DNA of 64,000 bases from Paenibacillaceae bacterium (GTDB lineage Bacteria; Bacillota; Bacilli; Paenibacillales; Paenibacillaceae): positions 249,795-313,794 of the forward strand of contig REGQ01000003.1 in NCBI GenBank assembly GCA_004134985.1, written 5' to 3'. This document shows, one piece after another, positions 55,340 through 64,000 of the stretch. A program made the position numbers and the translations under genes. The notes under the pieces are model-generated. The model saw only the letters and a list, made by a program, of their open reading frames with translations, had not been told where the DNA came from and ran no database searches. Each line of letters opens with the position of its first letter. Position 1 is the first letter of the stretch.

Positions 55340-56449
55340 GTGTTTCTGAACAAGATCCATTTGCAGCATTACCGTAATTATAATCAGGTTGAACTAAACA
55401 CCGATCACATGGTTAATTTGTTCGTCGGTCCGAATGCCCAAGGCAAGACCAATCTGCTGGAAGCGATCTTCGCACTAGCGCTTACCAAATCGCACCGAAC
55501 GAGCAAAGACAAAGAGCTTATTGGCTGGAACGCTGAGTCTGCCCACATTTACGGAGAAGTGGAGCGCAAATACGGCGGGGTCAAACTTGATCTGATTTTT
55601 TCAAATCAAGGAAAAAAAGCGAAAATTAACGGTCTTGAGCAGCGCAAGCTCAGCGAGTTTGTCGGGACGCTGAATGTCGTTATGTTCGCTCCTGAGGATC
55701 TGGAGATCGTTAAAGGCACGCCAGGCATCCGCCGACGGTTCCTCGACATGGAAATCGGGCAGGTTCAGCCCGGTTTTTTGCACACCTTGCAGCAGTACGG
55801 CAAAGTGCTTGCGCAGCGCAATAATTATTTGAAATCCGTCACCTCATCGACCGCTCAGCAGACGATGCTGGATGTATGGAATATGCAACTTGCTGAATAT
55901 GGTGTTAAAATCATAAAAAAAAGGCAAAGCTTTATTCATAAACTAGAACGCTGGGCCAAAGAGATTCATCTGGGGATTACTACCGGAGGCGAACAGCTGA
56001 CGATTCAGTACCGTCCATCGCTCGATCTGGACCTTGCACAAGATGAATCTGTTTTATTTGAACAATTTATGATAAAGTTATCACAGGTGAAAGATCAGGA
56101 ACTTCGCAGAGGAATGACTATGGTGGGCCCGCACCGTGATGATATGACCTTCCATATCAATGGCAAAGAGGCGCATATCTACGGCTCGCAAGGCCAACAG
56201 AGGACAACTGCGCTATCCCTTAAACTGGCGGAGATTGAACTGATTCATGAGGAAATCGGAGAATATCCCTTGTTGCTGCTGGACGACGTGCTCTCAGAGC
56301 TGGATCAGAACCGGCAAATACAATTGATTGATACATTTCAGCGGAAAGTGCAAACTTTCATCACAACGACCGGACTAGAAAGTGTCAACCTGAGCAAGCT
56401 TCAGGATGCATGCGTGTATCATGTGGAGAGCGGCCAGGTAAAGCGTTAA
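55340..56449 (+). CDS. recF: DNA repair ATPase RecF
   Basis: 369 residues from GTG 55340, with GGAGG upstream. SMC-like ABC ATPase: Walker A VGPNAQGKTNLLEAIFA, signature GSQGQQRTTALSLKLAE, Walker B LLLLDDVLSELDQNRQ. Loads RecA at gaps with RecOR. Confidence 0.98.
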   Translation: MFLNKIHLQHYRNYNQVELNTDHMVNLFVGPNAQGKTNLLEAIFALALTKSHRTSKDKELIGWNAESAHIYGEVERKYGGVKLDLIFSNQGKKAKINGLEQRKLSEFVGTLNVVMFAPEDLEIVKGTPGIRRRFLDMEIGQVQPGFLHTLQQYGKVLAQRNNYLKSVTSSTAQQTMLDVWNMQLAEYGVKIIKKRQSFIHKLERWAKEIHLGITTGGEQLTIQYRPSLDLDLAQDESVLFEQFMIKLSQVKDQELRRGMTMVGPHRDDMTFHINGKEAHIYGSQGQQRTTALSLKLAEIELIHEEIGEYPLLLLDDVLSELDQNRQIQLIDTFQRKVQTFITTTGLESVNLSKLQDACVYHVESGQVKR

Positions 56450-56462
56450 GGAGGCGTATGCG

Positions 56463-56711
56463 ATGTATATCCATTTGGGTGGAGAACGAATTATTCGAGC
56501 AGTCGAGCTTGTTGCCATCTTCGATATTTCAATTGAGCAATCCTCCAAGCTGTCCAAACAATTTGTGGCTGGAGCACGACAGCGCAAAGGCGTTGAAGTC
56601 ATTGGGGAAGAAGAATCAAAGTCTATCGTCATCACCAAGAAGAGAGTCTACTATTCGCCGATCTCATCTTCCACGCTGAAGAAAAGAGCGCATCAATTCG
56701 TGGCGACATAG
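56463..56711 (+). CDS. remB: Extracellular matrix regulator RemB (DUF370, YaaB)
   Basis: 82 residues, MYIHLGGERIIRAVELVAIF start. AAGGAGG precedes ATG. In Bacillus, RemB is a small DNA-associated regulator of biofilm matrix genes and lies between recF and gyrB. Confidence 0.93.
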   Translation: MYIHLGGERIIRAVELVAIFDISIEQSSKLSKQFVAGARQRKGVEVIGEEESKSIVITKKRVYYSPISSSTLKKRAHQFVAT

Positions 56712-58679
<1,968 letters not shown>

Positions 58680-58686
58680 CGAGCAG

Positions 58687-58709
58687 CAGCCGCCCGGATC
58701 GGGCGGCTG
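58687..58709. terminator. gyrB terminator
   Basis: CAGCCGCCC (58687-58695) pairs with GGGCGGCTG (58701-58709), with TTTC after it on the plus strand. Also close to the 3' end of the convergent ATP-grasp gene. Confidence 0.75.
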
Positions 58710-58730
58710 TTTCAGAAAATCAGGTCAGTT

Positions 58731-59504
58731 TTACGACGGGGACTTTCGTTTTTTACTGCTGAATCTGCCATAAGCGGCAGCGTAGCGATAAATTTTTGAA
58801 AATATCCGTTTATCTTTTAGTTTGCGGAAAATATAAGGGTCAGGCTTTGTATTGACTTCCAGTATCCACGGTTTGAAATCACTATCAAGCGCAACATCGA
58901 CACCAATCTCTTTAAGGCGGGGATAGGTGCTCTGCAGTTGTTTCGCTGTATGGCGGCCCAGCTTGTTCAGTCGACTCACACAGTCCTGCTGTTGGGCGCT
59001 GCTCATATGTCCACTCATTAATTTCTCGAACGACATTGGTGTTCCGCCGCTATGATAGTTAGTGACGATCTTCTGTGGATGGCTCAATCTGCCGATGACG
59101 CCTGTCGTTTCCCACTTGTCATTGAGATTTTTCTGCACCATGACGCGCAAGTCAAAGCGCCGGTTTTTATGTTTTAACAAATGAACACCGCGCTGCACCA
59201 AAAAAGTCCTCTTGCCGATCCGCCTTTTAAGATCATCATGAAGATGGTCGAAATAGGAAAAATGGTTGCTGCGGGTTCCCGTCTGAAGGCGATAGCCGCC
59301 GTCAGGCAATTGCTCCACACGAATGACGCCCAGACCGAAAGTACCTAAGTTGGGTTTAACATAGACCATGGAATACTGTGAGAGCATTTGTCTCAGATTT
59401 TCTTTGTTAAAAAGTTTGGTTTGCGGAATAAGCTCATGCAGGGCTGGATCTTTTATCAGCACTTTTGTTTTGAGCCATTTGCTGTGGACGCGTCCGATTG
59501 CCAA
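58731..59504 (-). CDS. YheC/YheD-type ATP-grasp protein (spore-coat associated family)
   Basis: 257 residues from TTG 59504 (MAIGRVHSKWLKTKVLI), seven bases after AGGAGG; an upstream extension to 59651 lacks any ribosome site. ATP-grasp elements: VYVKPNLGTFGLGVIRV, RFDLRVMVQKN, GVDVALDSDFKPWILEVNTKPDP. The family is common in spore formers (B. subtilis YheC/YheD in the spore coat). It is the only minus-strand gene between dnaA and the rRNA operon. Confidence 0.85.
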   Translation of the reverse strand: MAIGRVHSKWLKTKVLIKDPALHELIPQTKLFNKENLRQMLSQYSMVYVKPNLGTFGLGVIRVEQLPDGGYRLQTGTRSNHFSYFDHLHDDLKRRIGKRTFLVQRGVHLLKHKNRRFDLRVMVQKNLNDKWETTGVIGRLSHPQKIVTNYHSGGTPMSFEKLMSGHMSSAQQQDCVSRLNKLGRHTAKQLQSTYPRLKEIGVDVALDSDFKPWILEVNTKPDPYIFRKLKDKRIFSKIYRYAAAYGRFSSKKRKSPS

Positions 59505-59854
59505 CAGTCTTCCTCCTTTCGCTTTCCGGTCCGAAGAACAGGGAAGCGCTTTGCGATTCATAATTAAACGCTGTACAAACTTGCGAGCATCGGCTGCGGA
59601 AGTTCGGTCTTGGCTGCAATCGTAAAATAAAACACGGCCGTCCCGTCGCACTCCGCTTGCAATTAAAGGTTTATCAGCACACAGAATTGAGAATAAATGA
59701 TATAATAGGCTTTATAGTTAAGCATATGATGCATTCGTTATGCCGGTCACGGCGAACACCCGCAGCAGTTGGTGAATTGTATTGCCGTAATGAAAGTAAT
59801 ATAATATTAGAAAGTTGTTATCGTTCGTTTTAACGATAGATCAGGAGGTTGAGC

Positions 59855-62395
59855 ATGGCGGAAGACCAGCAACATATCCAAATACGAGATCGCGATATCG
59901 GCACCGAAATGCGAGATTCATTCATGGATTATGCCATGAGCGTTATCGTAAGCCGGGCGCTGCCCGATGTGCGGGACGGGCTTAAGCCTGTGCATCGCCG
60001 CATTCTGTTCGCGATGTCGGAGCTCGGTATGACTCCGGACAAGCCTCACAAGAAATCAGCCAGAATTGTCGGCGAAGTAATCGGCAAATATCATCCGCAC
60101 GGTGATTCAGCAGTCTATGAGACGATGGTACGGATGGCACAGGATTTCTCGCTCAGATATATGTTGATTGACGGGCACGGAAACTTTGGTTCAATTGACG
60201 GCGACGCCGCAGCGGCCATGCGTTACACTGAATCGAAGCTTTCCAAGATCGCCATGGAAATGCTGCGTGATATCAACAAGGAAACTATTGATTTTATACC
60301 GAACTATGATGGTGAAGAAAATGAGCCTGTCGTATTGCCAGCGAGATTTCCTCATTTGCTGGTGAACGGTGTTTCCGGGATTGCTGTCGGAATGGCAACG
60401 AATATCCCGCCGCATAATCTCGTGGAGGTTATCGATGGACTGCAGGCATTGATTCAAAATCCTGATTTGTCGGCGCTGGATTTGATGGAGTTTGTCAAAG
60501 GTCCTGACTTCCCGACATACGGGATTGTCATGGGACGCACGGGTATCCGGCAGGCCTATACGACCGGACGCGGTTCGGTCACAATGCGCGCACGGGCGTT
60601 GATTGAGGAAAACAACGGAAAGTCCCGCATCGTTGTCTATGAGCTGCCTTACCAGGTTAATAAAGCGCGTTTGGTAGAGAAGATTGCCGAGCTTGTCAGG
60701 GACAAGCACATCGAAGGCATTACTGATCTGCGAGATGAATCCGACCGCAACGGTATGCGTGTTGTTATTGAATTGCGACGGGATGTCAATCCGAATGTTG
60801 TTCTGAACAACCTGTACAAACAGACGCAGATGCAGTCCAATTTCGGAATCAATATGATCGCGCTTGTCAAGGGCGAACCGAAGGTTCTGAATCTTAAAGA
60901 CGTGCTCTATCATTATTTGATGCACCAAATCGAAGTCATCCGCAGAAGAACTGAGTTTGACCTGAAGAAGGCTGAAGCCAGAGCCCATATACTTGAAGGC
61001 TTGCGCATCGCTTTGGATCATCTTGATGAAGTCATTGCACTGATTCGGGGTTCCCAGACAACGGATGAGGCAAGAGAAGGGCTTATCAGTCGTTTTGAGC
61101 TTAGCTATGAGCAGGCTCAGGCGATACTCGAAATGCGTCTGCAACGTCTGACAGGACTTGAGCGTGATAAAATTGAAGCCGAATATGCCGAGCTATTGCG
61201 CAAAATTGCGGAGTACAAAGCTATTCTTGCCGACGAGCAGTTGGTCCTTCAAATTATTAGCGAGGAACTTGAAGAACTGAAAGAACGCTTCGGGGACGAG
61301 CGCCGTACGGAAATTACGATAAGCGAAGATGAAATTCTGGATGAGGATCTGATTCCTCGCGAGGATGTCATTATTACGATTACCCATACAGGCTATGTGA
61401 AGCGGCTGCCAGTCAAAACCTACCGCAGTCAAAAACGCGGAGGCCGCGGCGTGATCGGAATGGAAACCAAGGATGATGATTTTGTTGAGCATCTATTTGT
61501 TTCCAACACGCACCACTTCCTGCTGTTCTTCACTAACAAAGGGAAAGTGTACCGGTTGAAAGCTTATGAAATTCCTGATTTGAGCCGAACTGCACGGGGG
61601 ACGCCAATTATTAACCTGATTCAGATCGAACAAGGTGAGACGGTTAACGCGGTCATCCCTGTTCCAGAGTTCGATGCTGATCATTACTTGTTCTTCGCCA
61701 CACGGCAAGGCATCGTTAAGAAGACGCAACTTGATGACTATTCCAATATCCGCAAAGTTGGCCTGATCGCCATCTCACTGCGCGAGGATGATGATCTGAT
61801 TGGGGTTAAATTAACCGATGGAAATCAAGAGATCATTATGGGAACGGCACAGGGAATGTCGATTCGCTATCCTGAGAGCGATGTACGGGCAATGGGACGC
61901 TCGGCAACAGGCGTTAAGGGAATTCAGCTTGACTCTAATGATATTGTCATCGATATGGACGTCGTGGATGAAAACAACAATGTGCTTATCGTCACCTCCA
62001 AAGGTTACGGCAAACGGACTCCAATGGCGGAATACCGCAGCCAGAACCGCGGAGGCAAAGGGATCAAGACGTTGAATGTCACGGATAAGAACGGTCCGAT
62101 TGTTGGGCTTAAGGTTGTCGATAATGATGAGGACCTTATGATTATGACGTCCAGCGGCACACTTATTCGTACGAGCATGGACGGTATTTCTACAATGGGA
62201 CGGAACACGCAAGGCGTGAAGCTGATCAACATTCGTGAAGATGATGCCGTAGCTACGGTTACCCGTGTAGGACGCAGCGAGGAAAGCGAAGAGGAACCTG
62301 ATGCAGATGTAGATGCAGATGTAGATGCAGATGGCACGCAACCGCTGGCTTTAAATGGCGACAATCAAGGAGAAGGAACACCATCCGAAGAATAA
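59855..62395 (+). CDS. gyrA: DNA gyrase subunit A
   Basis: 846 residues from ATG 59855 ([20 protein letters not shown]), with AGGAGG upstream; an in-frame TTG six bases before lies too close to it. Winged-helix catalytic core, tower and beta-pinwheel C-terminal domain. [20 protein letters not shown] with Ser and Glu at the usual wild-type positions; active-site Tyr in [14 protein letters not shown] region. Ends with an acidic tail built of an Asp-Ala-Asp-Val microrepeat. Confidence 0.99.
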   Translation: MAEDQQHIQIRDRDIGTEMRDSFMDYAMSVIVSRALPDVRDGLKPVHRRILFAMSELGMTPDKPHKKSARIVGEVIGKYHPHGDSAVYETMVRMAQDFSLRYMLIDGHGNFGSIDGDAAAAMRYTESKLSKIAMEMLRDINKETIDFIPNYDGEENEPVVLPARFPHLLVNGVSGIAVGMATNIPPHNLVEVIDGLQALIQNPDLSALDLMEFVKGPDFPTYGIVMGRTGIRQAYTTGRGSVTMRARALIEENNGKSRIVVYELPYQVNKARLVEKIAELVRDKHIEGITDLRDESDRNGMRVVIELRRDVNPNVVLNNLYKQTQMQSNFGINMIALVKGEPKVLNLKDVLYHYLMHQIEVIRRRTEFDLKKAEARAHILEGLRIALDHLDEVIALIRGSQTTDEAREGLISRFELSYEQAQAILEMRLQRLTGLERDKIEAEYAELLRKIAEYKAILADEQLVLQIISEELEELKERFGDERRTEITISEDEILDEDLIPREDVIITITHTGYVKRLPVKTYRSQKRGGRGVIGMETKDDDFVEHLFVSNTHHFLLFFTNKGKVYRLKAYEIPDLSRTARGTPIINLIQIEQGETVNAVIPVPEFDADHYLFFATRQGIVKKTQLDDYSNIRKVGLIAISLREDDDLIGVKLTDGNQEIIMGTAQGMSIRYPESDVRAMGRSATGVKGIQLDSNDIVIDMDVVDENNNVLIVTSKGYGKRTPMAEYRSQNRGGKGIKTLNVTDKNGPIVGLKVVDNDEDLMIMTSSGTLIRTSMDGISTMGRNTQGVKLINIREDDAVATVTRVGRSEESEEEPDADVDADVDADGTQPLALNGDNQGEGTPSEE
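62300..62333 (+). repeat. 12-bp tandem repeat in the gyrA 3' end
   Basis: Two full copies of GATGCAGATGTA and a partial third, encoding [12 protein letters not shown] in frame. Confidence 0.9.
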
Positions 62396-62407
62396 TCGGG
62401 TGGTGTT
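62377..62407 (+). terminator. gyrA terminator overlapping the stop codon
   Basis: AACACCATCCG (62377-62387) pairs with CGGGTGGTGTT (62397-62407) with one G-T; the gyrA TAA lies in the loop. A short T-rich tract follows. Confidence 0.6.
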
Positions 62408-62445
62408 TCCCGGTTTTCTGCTTAAAAAGGTAGGGGGAGAGCACA

Positions 62446-63516
62446 ATGCTGACAGTACAATTAGATCAAGTAAAGCCAGGGGACCGACTTACTCAAAATG
62501 TGAACACTGAGCTAGGCGGCGTTCTTTTCCATAAGGGTACAATCATTACAATGAGAGAACTGGAAATTTTACGCGCTTTTCTTGTTCAGCAAGTGGTCAT
62601 TGGACACCGTGAAGGTGTTAATGAGCAGGCAGCGGCCAGCAAACCATCTATAGAGGAGACAAGAAGCGTCTCGGGCAGCGAAGTGTTCAACCAGGAATAC
62701 AACAAAATGGTACAGCTGCTAAAGCCTCTGTTCAGTCAGTACACAATTGGACAAGCGCTGCCTATCTATGATATTCGAAATCAATTGGAAACGCTGTTGC
62801 AAGTTAGCACTAGCTATAATGTGCTTACTTATTTGCCTGGCGGCTTTAAAGAAGAGGACTACCTCTATCATAATAGCGTGCTTACTGCATTGACTTCCTA
62901 CCTTCTTGCGCAGTGGAGCGGATTATCCCGAAAAGATTGGCTTCCTGTCGCTCTCTCCGGGCTTCTGCATGACATAGGCAATGTTAAGGTGGATAAAGCG
63001 ATACTGCATAAGCCAACCGCATTAACGGCCACTGAGACCCAAGAGATGAGGCAGCATACGTTGTATGGCTATCATCTGCTTAAACCTGTTGCTGCTGTCA
63101 ATGAAGGGGTTAAACTCGCAGTTATGCAGCATCATGAAAGATTGGACGGCAGCGGCTATCCATTGGGACTTAAAGGAGAGCAAATTCATGCCTACGCCAA
63201 AATAGTAGCTGTTGCGGATATTTATCATGCGATGACATTGCAGCGTATCTATAGAAAGTCTGAATCGCCATATCTTGTCCTGGAGCAGATTCAGAAGGAA
63301 TCATTCGGGAAGCTTGACCCAGTACTAGTCCAAACCTTTATAGAAAAGACAACACAATTTAATAACGGTACAATGGTGCGGCTAAGCAATGGCGCTGCAG
63401 GTGAAATTATTTTCACAGACCGCAATGATCTCACGCGTCCGTGGGTAAAAACAGCTGAGCGGGTAATTAATTTGACGCTGGAGCGACAGCTCTTTATTGA
63501 ACAAATTATAGGGTAA
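62446..63516 (+). CDS. HD-GYP domain protein, putative c-di-GMP phosphodiesterase
   Basis: 356 residues. N-terminal regulatory segment (about 1-100), then HD-GYP domain with LLHDIGNVKVDKAIL (HD pair), HHERLDGSGYP (HE/GYP) and VAVADIYHAMT. HD-GYP proteins hydrolyse c-di-GMP at a bi- or trinuclear metal site. GGGGGAG precedes ATG 62446. It lies between gyrA and the rRNA operon. Confidence 0.93.
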   Translation: MLTVQLDQVKPGDRLTQNVNTELGGVLFHKGTIITMRELEILRAFLVQQVVIGHREGVNEQAAASKPSIEETRSVSGSEVFNQEYNKMVQLLKPLFSQYTIGQALPIYDIRNQLETLLQVSTSYNVLTYLPGGFKEEDYLYHNSVLTALTSYLLAQWSGLSRKDWLPVALSGLLHDIGNVKVDKAILHKPTALTATETQEMRQHTLYGYHLLKPVAAVNEGVKLAVMQHHERLDGSGYPLGLKGEQIHAYAKIVAVADIYHAMTLQRIYRKSESPYLVLEQIQKESFGKLDPVLVQTFIEKTTQFNNGTMVRLSNGAAGEIIFTDRNDLTRPWVKTAERVINLTLERQLFIEQIIG

Positions 63517-63548
63517 ATAGCCTCTGCAAAAATATTATATTAAAATGC

Positions 63549-63731
63549 TTGACTATGATCATCATACCGTGATATATTATTCCTCGCTGCTTCAACGGCT
63601 AACACCGAATAGGCAGTCAGGTCAAGGTAGATAAGCCTATGTTTATCACCAAGAAGAAAAGCTTTTGAAAAAAAACTTTAAACTTCTTAAAAAAAAGACT
63701 TGCATTATGATAGCCCGCTGTGGTATATTAT
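63549..63731 (+). promoter_or_regulatory. Tandem rRNA operon promoters P1 and P2
   Basis: P1: TTGACT (63549-63554), 18-bp spacer, TATATT (63573-63578). P2: TTGCAT (63700-63705), 18-bp spacer, TATATT (63724-63729). Both share TATATTAT at the -10. After P2 comes the antitermination-like sequence TTCTTTGAAAACTGAACAA near 63788-63806. Confidence 0.65.
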
Positions 63732-63930
63732 AAAAGTCGCCGCTGAGAGAAACGGGCGATGAGGAAAGAGTAAATGAGCAAGATTTTGTTCTTTGAAAAC
63801 TGAACAACGAGCGAAAAGCCCTGTAGCTTGAAAGAGCTGCAGATAAGCAACAAATAAACGTAATGAGCACAAGCTCATTCCTGAAATTCGTTGTTGCGGG
63901 GCGTCTTCGGACAAGCTGCAATAACAAACT

Positions 63931-64000
63931 TTTATGGAGAGTTTGATCCTGGCTCAGGACGAACGCTGGCGGCGTGCCTAATACATGCAAGTCGAGCGAA
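63931..64000 (+). rRNA. 16S ribosomal RNA (5' end, partial)
   Basis: TTTATGGAGAGTTTGATCCT and the following GGCTCAGGACGAACGCTGG and CCTAATACATGCAAGTCGAG are the conserved 16S 5' region. The gene runs off the right edge. Confidence 0.98.

Overview
The window is the replication-origin region of a Gram-positive, spore-forming Bacillota, most likely Paenibacillus or a close relative. The evidence is the gene order rpmH-dnaA-dnaN-yaaA-recF-remB-gyrB-gyrA, the Bacillus-type soj/spo0J/noc block, a WalRK operon with YycH/YycI/WalJ, spore-associated genes (yyaC, the spoIIIJ-type yidC), an S-layer-homology surface protein, and several small proteins typical of Paenibacillaceae. Nearly all genes left of about 51.8 kb are on the minus strand and those to the right on the plus strand, so they are co-oriented with bidirectional replication from oriC at about 52-53.9 kb. 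Exceptions are four small plus-strand genes (9.3, 11.4, 29.5 and 39.1 kb) and one minus-strand ATP-grasp gene (58.7 kb).

Positions 1-8.5 kb form an accessory block. It holds the end of a tandem-repeat surface protein interrupted by a stop codon, the remains of a type VII secretion (WXG100/LXG-like) toxin-immunity locus in which most genes carry stop codons or frameshifts, an intact 1019-residue SLH-anchored protein, and a broken secreted protein. Positions 8.5-20.5 kb carry rlmH, a lipoprotein, a 55-residue CxxH/CxxC protein, an HtrA protease, walJ-yycI-yycH-walK-walR, a low-complexity membrane protein, and purA with a PurR-type control region. Positions 20.6-31.2 kb carry dnaB-rplI-gdpP-DUF2232, an unusual amidohydrolase, a CBS protein, an LCP ligase, and rpsF-ssb-rpsR.

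Positions 31.3-37.2 kb contain a GntR-regulated carbohydrate cluster: fructokinase-like PfkB, 2-hydroxyacid dehydrogenase, AroE-like dehydrogenase, cupin phosphoglucose isomerase and aldo/keto reductase. It has no transporter, and its pathway is unrecognised. Then come tRNA-Ser(CGA), DUF951, MscS, DUF3343, yyaC, DUF4446 and a cysteine-desulfurase-like enzyme. Positions 41.7-51.8 kb hold parB-parA, noc, rsmG-mnmG, mnmE, jag-yidC-rnpA-rpmH. Two exact parS sites are present, one inside parB and one forming the centre of a 34-bp perfect palindrome that is also the rho-independent terminator of mnmG-rsmG.

The origin has DnaA boxes upstream of dnaA and a downstream unwinding element (DnaA box, GC cluster, DnaA-trios) between dnaA and dnaN. 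The right end carries gyrA, an HD-GYP protein, tandem rRNA promoters and the first 70 bases of a 16S rRNA gene.
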